Below, in pieces: positions 31,129-43,260 of a stretch of 64,000 nucleotides of DNA. This DNA comes from Sipunculus nudus. Lineage: Eukaryota > Annelida > Sipuncula > Golfingiida > Sipunculidae. The translations under genes were made by a program, and so were the position numbers. The stretch lies in assembly GCA_026874595.1 (NCBI GenBank), contig CM049306.1, positions 75,699,642-75,763,641 on the forward strand. The letters are read 5' to 3'. The first letter of the stretch is position 1, and each line of letters opens with the position of its first letter. The notes below the pieces were generated by a model. The model searched no databases, was not told the origin of the DNA, and saw only the letters and a program-made list of their open reading frames with translations.

Positions 31129-33753
31129 ACAAGGGACCTATGGGTCACGACGCTCAGCTGTTATATATGATAAAAAAAATATTATTTAGAAATGAGGCAC
31201 ATGCTGGTTTTGTGTGGTAATAAATATAAGCTGTATTATGAGTTGTTGTTGTTTAGCTTATGTATGATTTTGATAGTACCTTTGGAGACAGGGAAGAGGA
31301 CTGATTTCATTTATTTTATTAACAAATGGAGTACTATTGTCACACAGATTTTGACTTGGCCATATAACTTATAAGCAAAACATATAATATAAGAGTTTAA
31401 CTATTTATTAAAAAAAATTACAAATATTGTCCCAAATATAATTTTTATTAAAAATAATAAGAGAATCATATGATTTTTTAAAATGAAATATAACTGATAT
31501 GATTATTAAAATAATATTAAAGAATATATTCATGAATGCATTCATGAATACATTTTGAAAGTATTTGCACGAGTATTCATATACTTTCATTTTTACCTGA
31601 ATTCCCATTCTTTATGCAAGAAATTTTATAATGGAGTACATAATCATATTCGTATTTAGATACAATTACAAAGTATTCGCACCATGTCTGGTATTTATTC
31701 AGTTTTCACCAAACAATGATGTTGAGAATCCAGAATATACAAAATTCACACATTTAAATAATGATCATAAGTACCTGGTTTTATGGCTTTTATTTATATT
31801 AAAAAATAACTGTAAAAAATTCATTTTGGACTAATTTCACATCAATGTACACACTAGACACAGTAGGAATCTAGATTAATATTATCAACTGCATCTTTGT
31901 CTATCATTAATTTCCTTCATATGATCCCTAATGATTAGTAATGAATAATATGATTTACTTCTTTATCATTAAAATTGAATTGAAAAATGCCATAGGTGAC
32001 TGCATGGTGTTATTTGGAATATGTGACATTCTACCCATTGATACAAGATTCTTATATCATCAGTAACTGCAAGTTAATTTCCTGTTATTATAAACTAACA
32101 AATTCCTTTTTTTATTTCTCTTTAATTTGTTATTAAAAACCAATAAAAATTTATTAATTTATTGTTTATTGTTATGTTGTTGGTTAAAACTACTAGATGA
32201 GTTGGGTTGGACACCTGGATCAACTGTGGCTGGCCATAAGCTGCCTGGATTCCTGTATGCCTCGCCTCAAGCGTGCATAATTTGATGAAAGGTCAACAAG
32301 GTCAACATACAGGTGACTCAAGAGGGGCTGGAGAGAGCCAAAGTCTTACAGGGTCTCATAAAAAACATTAATAAAAGCTACAATTTTTGGCCAATTTCTT
32401 TCAGCTTTCTAAACTTAAAAGCTGAAATCCTTATGTGTGCATGATATGAAAATTATATCAACAGTGCTCACAGGAAACAAACGTGCCATGGTCAAAGTTG
32501 GGCAAAATTTAAGGTACTAATTTTATATTTATACTAATAACTTATAAAATTTGAAAAATTCAGAACTAATTTTGGGTATTCAATTGAATCTTGATCAAAT
32601 AATGTTACATCCCTGACAAAAAAATCTCTAGCAATGCCCTTGTTAAGGGAGTAAATATATTTCTTGATTTTTTACAAAGTGCATCATGTTTGGGCCCATA
32701 ACTTAAAACAATTACGCAATACTGACATCATTCTGGGATGTGCATAGAGAATGAAAAATATGTATATTGTTTATGATTAAAGTCAGATCAGTGGTTTTGA
32801 TATTAGGCAGTCTTGAAGTGTAACAATGGGTTTTTAATGGAAAAATGAAGTTTTTCATTAATATCTCGAAGGTATTAAGTCCTAGTGACCAAATTCTTGG
32901 CATGGTAGGGGATTTTGGAGACATCTTACTGTATGCTGAATTTAAGGAACTTAGAGCTGAAGCTGGGGAGCTGAGCTTTTGCAAACTGCATAACACTAGC
33001 TTGATGTAAACAATATGTTACAAGGTGCTTGAAAACTTGATTAAAATCTACAGTTTTTGATCAACTGGTTTCAAATTTTTGGTGTTAACAGTTGAAATGC
33101 TGACAAAAACATGCTGTGAAAATTAAATCCACAGTACTCACAGGAAAAAAACGTGCCATGGTCAAAGTTGGGCAAAATTTAAGGTACTAATTTTTTATTT
33201 TTATTAATATTTTAAAAAATTTATAAGATTTTCATCTAATTTTGGGTATACAATTTAATTTTGATTAATTAAAGTTATATAACTGGAAAAAAGGTCCACA
33301 GCTTTAAAATTTTTTGTGTTAAGTGATCAAATATCTTTCCTTATTTTTTTCAAAATGCATTATGTTTGGGCCCAGAACTTTTTTAAATTAAATAATACAG
33401 ACATAATTTCTGGCATGTACATAGGAACTATATAGAGGAATATTTATGGTAAATATGAGAAAAAACAGATGAGTGGTTTTGATATTAGGCAGTCCTAAAG
33501 TGTGAAAATAGGTTTTTAATAAAAAATTAAGGTTTTTCCTTAATTTCTCAAAGAAACGAAGTTGCAAAGACCCAGTTTTCGGCTTGGTAGGAGATCTTGG
33601 GGACATCTAACATTATGCCGAATTTTGGATTCCTAGGTCTTACGGTTTCAAAACGTGCCACATCTACGGACGGACGGACGGACGGACAGACGGACGGACG
33701 ACGGACAATGGACCACGACTATAGCTCAGATGACTTATAGTCAGCTGAGCTAA
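31129..33753 (-). mobile_element. Family D hairpin-ended element, copy D3 (long form)
   Basis: A complete 2.6-kb copy. The left end is ACAAGGGACCTATGGGTCAC with GCTCAGCTG (about 31149-31158). The right end is the near-palindrome AGCTCAG..CTGAGCTAA (about 33723-33753), preceded by (GGAC)n. The left 1.1 kb is very similar to 50261-51480 and 54276-55500. The right half has two diverged tandem units of about 620 bp (from about 32460 and 33110), each starting AACGTGCCATGGTCAAAGTT, and each holds a minus-strand short frame (32712-32996 and 33388-33606). It also contains the palindrome TTCATGAATGCATTCATGAA near 31529. Confidence 0.85.
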
Positions 33754-34608
33754 AAAATTCATATACAAAGGTTGAACTGACGTTCAGAGTGCATGACCAG
33801 TTAGAAGGGAATTTACCAATTTAACCTAACAAAATATATTATTTTGAAAACTTATTTAATGCTTATTTTTTATGACAAGATGGCATCCAATAGATTCCAG
33901 AGTCTTGTTAAACAGGAACTTAGTCATTCCATGAACGTATCATTATTCAAGGTGTCCTTCAAAAGTCTCATAATAGACCCCTACGAGTCTGTCCACAGTA
34001 GCACCTGTGTCTTCAATTAAGCTTAATAAACAAGTATACATAACAGTGACAGCAGAGACCAACGCAGGAAATACAAATACCAGTTCTCACCAACCTTTAT
34101 AAAAGACTTATAGAGATCTCAATGAGCATTAATTATTAACTCACAACAGATAAAATACAACCCCCTTGCTGAGCAAGTATTTGCTTATTTACTCTGTGGA
34201 AAACACTTTTTATAGCCATCTGGTTTGCAAATGCCAAACTAGAAAAGAATTGTGAATAAGCTGAACGGTATGTGACATTAAGTGTGAGGGCACCAGTAAT
34301 GTCGTGTATTACATTACAAACATTTGACAATCAGCTAATACAGTTGACATTCATCCTCAATCACAAACACACATGGACAAGTCTTTTTTTAATATGAGTT
34401 TATTCTATGTTTTTTTTTGACAAATGGTTATAAAATGTCACACAACCACTCTTTATTGATCTGTCATGTAAATTATTCATATCTTACATGACATATGAAC
34501 CAAATTGAAGTTAAGAGTAGTCTGACAATTTTGTAAAAATATCTTGAATGTTGATTAAATTTCTGCTGATTAATTAAAGGTAATTTATCATTAGGAATTA
34601 TAAAGTAA
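33754..34608 (-). other. NR2C intron between D3 and A2, nothing recognised
   Basis: AT-rich intron, no repeat family noticed. The frame 34136-34330 looks like chance. Confidence 0.4.
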
Positions 34609-36379
34609 CTAGACATTTCTTGGCACCGCAGGTGCCAGAGTATCCCCAGACATAGTAGGCTCCCCCTTTAAGAATAGGCCCCCATTTTTAGCAGCATATA
34701 CTGACACTTGGCAAGCAATTATTGTTTCTTCCATCTATCAATCCACAATCTTGTTGAAGATGTTGGTCCTGTGACCTTGACCTTTTGGTACATCACCAGG
34801 CTATCCAAGATCTTCTGTCACCTTGATTTTGGGACCAATCCATGCAATTGATCTTGAGATATTTAAGAGTTTGTGTAATTTTCAGCAGAAATGGACCTAT
34901 TCAAGGTCAAGGTCACTCTCTTAGCCTCCTGTGACCTTGACCTTTGATCTCATGACCCCAAAATCAATTCAGGTCTTGCTTTCCAATGGGACATATGGAC
35001 CTTCACCTTTGACCTTGTGACCTCAAAATTGATAGGGGGCTTCAACTCTTAGCAGGTAAACTATATGTGCAAGATGAAAGATCTGAGATGAATTGTTTGG
35101 CTGAAAATGCATCCACAATCTTTTTAAAGATTTGTCCTGTGAACTTGACCTTTGACCTCATGATCCCAACATCAATTCGGGTCTTGCTTTTCCAATGGGT
35201 CATATACAAGTCAAGTTTGAAATCTATACATCAATAAAAGCTAGAATTACCATCCAAAACTAATTTTTGGACAGATGGCTCCTGTGACCTTCACCTTTGA
35301 CCTTGTGACCTCAAAATTGATAGGGGTCTTCCTCTATTGGCAGATGAACTATATGTGCAAGATGAAAGGTCTGAGATGAAATGTTTGGCTGAAAATGCAT
35401 CCACAATCTTTTTAAAGATGTGTCCTGTGACCTTGACCTTTAACCTCATGACCCAAAAATCAATTGGAGTCTTGATTTTTCAATGGGACATATATAAGTC
35501 AAGTTTGAAATCAATACATCATTGAAAGCAGGAATTATCATCCAGAAACTAATTTTTGACAGATAGCTCCTGTGGCCTTGACCTTTGACCTTGTGACCCC
35601 AAAATTGATATGGATCATCCACTATTGGCAAGTGAGCTATATATACAAGTTTGGCTTAAATGCATCCACAGAATCTTTTAAGATGCCAGTCCAGTGACCT
35701 TGACCTTTGACCTCATGACCCTAGAACCTACAGGGTTTTTACTTTTGTGGTGGGCCATACATAAGTCACGTTTGAAATCCATATGGCTATCAACACCTGA
35801 GATATCATAAGAGGTGTGTGATTTTCACCAAATATGGACACATTAAAGGTCAAGGCCACTTTCATGGTAAAGGTCATGACCCAAATGTTAATAGACCTCA
35901 TCCCATAACCCATCTCTCTACATTTGCATAATATGAAAGAAATCTGTCCATTAGTTTTTTACTTATAATACTTACAGTACTGTCAAGTGGCAATTATGGG
36001 GGTATTGAAGGCGTAAAAACAAGAAAAAGGATAATAGGTCGCGCCACCAGCTTCTGGTATATCACAAGGCTATCCAAGATCTTCAGTCACCTTGATTTTT
36101 TTACCAGTCTATGCAAGCTTACTTGAGATATTTAAGAATTTGTGTTATTTTCAGAAAAAATGGACTTATTCAAGGTCAAGGTCACTCTCCTAGCATAGGT
36201 CATGACCCCATTTTAAATAGGCTTCATCCCCTTACCTATATCTATACAAATGTAAAGTTTGAAAAAGATCAGTAAAATGTTTTTTTAGTTATCCCACTCA
36301 CAAGGTTTTTCTGCAACGGCGGCGGCTGCGGCGGGACCGTCGTGAAACCTTAGTATCCTGACTTTGTCTGGGGATACAA
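34609..36379 (-). mobile_element. Family A hairpin-ended element, copy A2
   Basis: Starts CTAGACATTTC with a perfect hairpin TGGCACCgcaGGTGCCA (about 34620-34636) and the box GTATCCCCAGACA. It ends GTATCC..GTCTGGGGATACAA at 36379, the last arm inverting the first box. The interior carries the same NR-site units as A1 but rearranged, with part of the right-hand module (34795-34925) also appearing early. Perfect DR1 words lie at 35146-35158, 35579-35591 and 35701-35713. Right-hand hallmarks are TCAAGGTCAAGGTCACTCTC and a GGCGGCGGC stretch before the final hairpin. Confidence 0.85.
35146..35713 (-). promoter_or_regulatory. DR1 nuclear-receptor sites in element A2
   Basis: Three perfect TGACCTTTGACCT words (35146-35158, 35579-35591, 35701-35713) with several one-mismatch relatives (34996, 35288, 35436). 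The motif is the known DR1 response element. Binding is untested. Confidence 0.55.
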
Positions 36380-36587
36380 TAAACAGTGGTTTATTAATTA
36401 CTTCCTGGTTGAAAGCAGGGGGCAGTACTGTGCCAATGTAAATATTCAGAAACTCTTTAACAGGTATGATATAGTTCTACCTTTGACTTTTCGGTAAAGT
36501 TGTCATGAATATGTAAAAGTTGTCTGTGTGGTTATTTTTAGTAACAGTAATTAAGACCATTCAAATTTGAACTGAAAGTGAACTTAC

Positions 36588-36800
36588 CCTTAATTTGGTA
36601 GCTACATCAATGACACTGGTGTCACGCACTGTTCCGTCACCAGTGGGCGCTATATTGATGATGCCGATGCTCGGCTGTGAGTTGACGGAGGACACAGTAC
36701 TGGGGATTCCTTCCTTGAGTCTGGCAGCAAGTTCCGATGCATTGAGACCTGTCATCACAATCTGTGCCCCCTGAGTCCCCGTTGTTCCTGTACCCCCAGT
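36588..36800 (-). CDS. NR2C: NR2C receptor exon (N-terminal region)
   Basis: 213 bases between an ATATTTTCAG acceptor and a TTAAGG/GTAAGT donor, phase 0 at both ends. It encodes TGGTGTTGTQGAQIVMTGLN, ASELAARLKEGIPSTVSSVN, SQPSIGIINIAPTGDGTVRD and TSVIDVATKLR. It is G/T/S-rich like the A/B region of TR2/TR4, but I cannot align it residue by residue. Support comes from splice consensus, phase match and protein-like composition unlike the surrounding intron. Confidence 0.82.
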
Positions 36801-38840
36801 CTGAAAATATAACGGAACAAACACCTCAATGATAATAGCCTGAGTATGTATATACAGATATATAACAATAAATACACAAGGACAGCAAGCACAGGGAAGT
36901 ACAGCTCACTGAGCTGAACAAATGATTGCAAAAATACACCCTGGTTCCTGTGAAATTGCTTGTGAATTCAGCATGTTTTTACTTGGTATAATTCACAGAC
37001 AGAGCAGCTCTCAAAAGAGCATTTAGTTTTACACCAGGTAGGTCATCAGCATAAAAAGGACAAGGCTGAATCCAATAGAATGTTCTGCTGGTGCGTCCCG
37101 GTACATTCTACTTGTTCTATTATTTACAAACCCCAGGGAAAACCAGCAGCCGGTGCCATACATAACACTCAGGCAGAAGAGGAACCAGCCAAGTTAGGTT
37201 ATTTTGTGATATAAGTAGGGATATTAAATTATACTCGTTATGTCTGTTGCTATGACATTCTTTGAGACTTGTATCTGGGAGGAGGCTGAAATATGGTTAC
37301 TGTTGTTACAATTGTGATGTCATGATGGTTACTGTGGTGATTTATACATGTATATGCCAGTTGACTTAAGTCCAAAATATGACTTAACTCACAGTATTAT
37401 AAGTCCCACTGACACTAGTGTTTATAACGATTCCATTTGAACTAATATAATAATACTAAGAGTCCATTAAGTGTTAAGCTTTATTTAGTATTGCTAGATA
37501 TGGCAGGTCCCTCTGCATAGGTAAGGTTTGATCAGGTTTTGGAGAATTAAATAAACCAAATCAAATCCTGATTAGATGGTTGGGCTATCTGTGTTTTTTA
37601 TCTACCTTTCCATCAGATGTCAGTCATGTAGCAAGAAAAAACTCATTTATTTAATTCCATTTTGCTAGTACATGCCACAGCTGTGTGCAAGAGGAGGCAC
37701 AATTTTCAAGACTTCAATCAACTGAATTAATAGCTAATTTTAGGAGTTATTGATAAATATACCTTATAATGCTCTCATCTGCCAGGGTAGTTTAATTTTC
37801 CCCATATATAAGCAAATTACTAGGGGCAGTGATAATTCTAGGAAATACCAGGAAATACTGGGATTTATAGGACTTGCACTTTTATAGTCACACCTTTCCA
37901 AGACACATTTCTATTTATTATAAATAATTTAATATTACTAAGAAATTGAGATCAATAGGCTGTGTGGTTTATATGGACACAAAATATATCTTAATTCAAT
38001 GAGCCAGGTGAATTAACTGCTTGTTTTAACTGTATGTTTTGATATTTTCAAGGTTGACACATGTTAGGACCCCATACTACACGCCATATATGATCACTCT
38101 CATTATATATAGCAGTAGCAACTACTCAAAGGGGATGTTTTTCATAAGATAATCAAGAAAGAACAAGACGTAACTTAGGATCACATTTCTAGTCTGGCTC
38201 ACCAACTACTGCATATAACTGATATGCCCCATCTGTATTGTGGAGGTGTGCCTTGTGTGGTACAAATGTTTTGCAGTTAAATCAAGTCATTAACCACCAA
38301 GAACACTTCATCACCAGTTCCCCTGTGTATAATACTGTACAAGTCTGTATACTGTGGTTGGCTTCTTATTTGAGAGGTTAAATATTTGCAGTTTTCACGA
38401 CTTCAGTGTTTCGCGAGGGTTTCATTTATGTGATTTACCATACAGGAACTTGCACTATGCACACAGCAGTTATTATATCAGTTGCCTAATATGTACACAG
38501 AATCTTAACAATTGCACACGGAGAAAAGGTATCATATAACAGGTGAAAATTCTTCATGCAATAGAGACAGATATACAAAAGTATTGGTTTAAATTTATAT
38601 TATCAATCACTGAATTACGGATGATATAAAACACATGCTAATATTGATTCTACCGGCATATACATGAGATGCAATTGATGATTCAGGAGAAATTATTGTT
38701 CACTGGTGCAGATGTTATTCACAAAGTTTTTATTTTTGCGATAATTTCCCCTTCGCAAATATCCCAAATTAGAAACCTTCACATACAAAAAGGCAACCAA
38801 AGTATGCAGTTGGAGACTGCAATATAACACTGTGATAATC
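36801..38840 (-). other. NR2C 23-kb intron, left part, nothing recognised
   Basis: AT-rich intron without a recognised repeat family. Open frames such as 38354-38539 look like chance. This and the following entries up to 59901 are all one intron. Confidence 0.45.
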
Positions 38841-38844
38841 CTCC

Positions 38845-39277
38845 TGCCTACTTTCTAATTTTATCTTTCTCCATCATCCCGTACACCAAATGATTGAAAG
38901 AAATTAATGACCGATGATCGATTAATGATCAAATATTTAATGTACCTTCTGTATGACCATGAAATGTGCTGTATTGAATGATACCTAAAGTATTGACAGG
39001 GTGAATTCAGTACTTTGACTCTATCTAACTTTTCGCTGAAAGTAAAGGAAAAGATTGTTAGTACTTGTTTGCTGCACCAGGTGGAGTTTTTTACTTTTTA
39101 TGGGGTTAACTACTTTGTGTCCTATCTTTCTCATACCTCTGACAGATTTAAATTTTTTTTTCTGGAAAATGTGACTTCTTTGTATGTGCATAAATAATCA
39201 TTTGGGATCAATTAATCCTTTAGAAAGAAAACAACCAATCATTGATATATTACAACTGATTAATTGACACACCACTA
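38845..39277 (+). mobile_element. hAT-like MITE, copy H3 (eroded left end)
   Basis: Relative of H1 and H2. Shared words are GACCGATGATCGATTAATGATC on the left, CTTTCTCATACCTCTGACAG in the middle, and ATTGACACACCACTA at the right end. The right end inverts to TAGTGGTGTG. The left end and target duplication are not clear, so the start is approximate. Non-coding. Confidence 0.5.
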
Positions 39278-41100
39278 GTAATTATATCAAAAGGAAACCA
39301 GACATGTATCAGATGACATCTGACTTAAACCACAATAACAATGCACATGTGCATAAAATCATCATGACTGAAATGTTCAATTAAAATGCTGCTTAACCAG
39401 ACCCCTACCATAACAAAGTTACTTTAGGCACAGATCTGTTGTTAACTTTCTGCAGTGAAACATTTAGTAAATTTACAGCATCATCCAAACATGCAATGTA
39501 ACAGTATATACTATACCTAATAAACGAGTACACATTCTAAAACCAACACATTACTGAGAAGACTAAACATTAGTCAGTTGGACAATCTTTAACTGAATGA
39601 TGCACAAACCCATATATCCATGGCTTCCTCCTCAGAGCTTTCTTCCATTGTTAGAGGCTTCATGACGATACATTTAGTATCCCACTGATTATCTGTATAA
39701 ACCATCTATGACAGTGTTTGACTCCTCTGTCCTGCCACCTGCTGGTACTGCAGACATCTAAATGAACACTGGAGTGCTCTGCTTGTAGTACACCTCTTAT
39801 TAGACAGACAGTGATTAGCACAGTACTGAGGTATAAGGTACACTATCATTTATAACAGAGTCTGCAGAGTTCAACCTTCCCCACTGACAACCAATCATGA
39901 AATATATGGCTGACCACGCTGCATGTGCTAACTGTCCTTGTGAGCTGCAGGTTTTTAATCTCCTGTGCCCAAATGAGCTCAATAATTGTGTATGTAACAC
40001 TATTCAGGGAACTGACTCGCCAGTGCACAGAGTTCAATGGGAGGTGAACAGGTCATGTGTGAGAGGTCATGAACTCTATTGATCCCATGTAAGTGGAAAG
40101 GTCATGTTTTCAACCACACAGTGGGTGACATAAAGATCTAAGCTTTCAGTGCACTCTCCTGCAAGGGAGGTGAAATGGCTATCCATGAACCCTGCTAAAT
40201 CTAGAACAAATTAAATGACTGTTTCTGAAAAAGGAGCTCAAGTTATTTCCACATCTCCACATGAATTCAATGTACCATATTTTAATATATATTTTTTTTT
40301 AATTTGGACAAGATAGCCTGATCATAAATATATGTGAAAATTTATAACTAGTGAATATAATTTGTTGCTGTGTATATTTGAAATTTAAAATCAAAGAGCA
40401 AATAATTAATAGATTAAGAGATGTTCACAATTTTATGTCTTCACCATTGTTTAACAGACCATTTAATCTAAATGAAGGACAAATAAATGCTTAACTGTAA
40501 CACTGCAGACACTACACTGTACAGTTTCCTGTTTATGAACTCTCTGACATAATAGCGACAGACACTTCAATAATATAACACTGGTGAATGTATGCTTCCT
40601 GATAAACAACTGATAAACAAAGATATTTGGCAGCACTACATGGCAGACAAAACCACACAAATATAAATATACTGACAGACATGATAATGATGTTTACACC
40701 TACTTGTATAATTATGCTGTTTAGTAATCTGTACAGTTTTCTGGTTACCATGGTAACAGAATGTCAGACAGGTATGAGAGACATGTCTAACCTTCACAGG
40801 ATGACTCAGATGTCCATCGTGTAAACAAGGATCCACATTTTTTAAACATTAATCAACAGCAGGGTTTGGGGTTAGGAGAGTTCCCAAGCCTCACAGAAAA
40901 ATTATTTAAGCCTACATTTGTATACATGTATGTTTTCACCAACACTGAGGGATACATTACTAAATGATACAGACTAAACATAAAATCTAAATTTTCCAGC
41001 GAATTCCCATGTTTTGATCCAATAATCTAATGTGCTCTTTTCATTTAAACAATTCTAAGTCCATTGTTTGTGTGCACATGTGTTTTTTATCATATATTTC
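39278..41100 (-). other. NR2C 23-kb intron, no repeat family; contains an X-box palindrome
   Basis: Mostly unremarkable intron. A perfect 14-base palindrome GTTACCATGGTAAC lies at 40744-40757 and fits the RFX X-box consensus. Short frames on both strands around 39815-40082 and 40463-40836 are taken as chance. Confidence 0.4.
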
Positions 41101-41479
41101 AGGCAAGCTAAAAACACGTTCAGCTGGATTCAGTAAAATGATAGCAAATGCAAAACATATTAATTCTATTAGACCTGTTTTTTTTTTCATTTATTAATAT
41201 TTAAAAAGCTATTTAGTGATAATCAAGTACTAAATATATGATTACCAAACTTATACTCTGACATGAAATCCGAGAAAAAAAAGGTTTTTTTTTTGCATGT
41301 GAAATATTTACAGATGGACAGCTGGGAGGACAGAAAAGACTGACTACTTTGATTCATTTTCTGCTGACGCTGGGGAATACTGATATTTCTTTCACAATAT
41401 CCTTTTTTGGCAGGAGAGTAATGATTTATTTAATTAATTATTTTTATCAAATACATTTTTTTTAATTTACCAATTATAA

Positions 41480-42789
41480 CTAGACATAGTAAGCCCCCCC
41501 CCCCCTTTAAGAATAGGCCCTTGTGACCTGGACCTTTGACCTCATGACCCCAAAATCAATTGGGGTCTTGCTTTTTAAATGGGACATATATAAGTCAAGT
41601 TTGAAATCTATACATAAAAAAAAGCAGGAATTATCATCCGGAAACTAATTTTTTGACAGATAGCTCCTCTGGCCTTGACCTTTGACCTTAAATTGATAGG
41701 GGTCTTCCTCTATTGGCAGATGAACTATATGTGCAAGATAAAAGGTCTGAGATGAAATGTTTGGCTGAAAATGCATCAACAATATTTTTAAAGATGTGTC
41801 CTGTGGCCTTGACCTTTGACCTGATGACCCCAAAATCAACTGGAGTCTTGCTTTTTCAATGGGACATATATAAGTCAAGTTTGAAATCAATACATCAATA
41901 AAAGCAGGAATTATCATCCAGAAACTAATTTTTTGACAGATAGCTCCTGTGGCCTTGACCTTTGACCTTGTGACCCCAAAATTTATATGGATCACTATTG
42001 GCAAGTGAGCTATATATTCATGATGGAAGACCTGGGATGAAAGTTTGGCTTAAAATGCATCCACAGTATCTTTTAAGATGCGAGTCCAGTGAACTTGACC
42101 TTTGACCTCATGACCCTAGAACCTATAGGGTTCTTACTTTAGCAGTGTGCCATACATGAGTCACATTTGAAATCCATATGGCTATCAACACTGGAGATAT
42201 CATAAGAGGTGTGTGATTCTCACCAAATATCGACACATTAAAGGTCAAGGCCACTCTCAAGGTAAAGGTCATGACCAAAAAGTAAATAGACCTCATCCCA
42301 TAACCCATCTCTCTACATGTGCATTACATGTGCATAATATGAAAGAAATCTGTCCATTAGTTTTTTACTTATAATGCTTACAGTACTGTCAAGTGGCAAT
42401 TATGGGGGTATTAAAAGGCATAAAAAGAAGTAAAGGATAATAGGTGGCGCCACCAGTTTCCGGTATATCACAAGGCTATCCAAGATCTTCGGTCACCTTG
42501 ATTTTTGGACCAGTCCATGCAAGCTTACTTGAGATATTTTAGCAAATTTATTTATTGTTATTTTCAGCAAAAATGGACCTATTCAAGGTCAAGGTCACTC
42601 TCCTAGCATAGGTCATGACCCCATTTTAAATAGGATTCGTCCCCTTACCTATATCTATACAAATGTTAAGTTTGAAAAAGATCAGTGAAATATTTCTGGA
42701 GTTATCCAGCTCACAAGGTTTTTCCGCGCCAGTGGCGGTGGCGGGACCGTCGTGAAACCACAGTATCCCAACTTTGTCTGGGGATACAA
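41480..42789 (-). mobile_element. Family A element, copy A3, lacking the CTAG-side hairpin
   Basis: Starts CTAGACATAGTAAG then a C-run and CTTTAAGAATAGGCCC. Compared with A2, everything between the two AGACAT words is gone, including the hairpin and the inverse box. The right end is complete (CAGTATCCC...TGTCTGGGGATACAA). Perfect DR1 words lie at 41676-41688, 41810-41822, 41956-41968 and 42096-42108. It holds the AGGTGGCGCCACC palindrome at about 42443. It is nested in D4. Confidence 0.8.
41676..42108 (-). promoter_or_regulatory. DR1 nuclear-receptor sites in element A3
   Basis: Four perfect TGACCTTTGACCT words in about 430 bases, spaced 134, 146 and 140. Each is followed by a weaker TGACC half-site (CATGACCC or TTGTGACCCC). 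Known DR1 motif; occupancy unknown. Confidence 0.55.
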
Positions 42790-43260
42790 ATATGCCATAT
42801 ACAAAAAAAACCGAAAATATAAGATAATTCAGAATTATAAGTGGGGTCATTAATTAATTATTTTTCCTTCATTTCACTAATATCATGTCAAATTTGTATG
42901 CATAATATGCATACATATATATTTCATAAATTTTTCTAAATCATAAGATGTTTAAACAATGTTAAAGGAAATTATTTAAAGGAAATTAAGATTGAATGAC
43001 AAAACAACATCATGCTACAACATGACATCTTTAGATTATTTCTTGGCTCACCATTCCCAAATTTTTTTGTATATTGGAGCACACTGATGGTTGGATGAGG
43101 GTAAAAACACTAATTTTTAACTTTCTGTAGTATGGAATTCCTCACAACATGAAAATCCACATTTTTATAGCAATACATTACTTTGTGGAAACATAATTAA
43201 TTGTGTACTTTGATTATTGTAACCCAATGTCATATAAATCAAATTCCAAAATGTGGCAAA

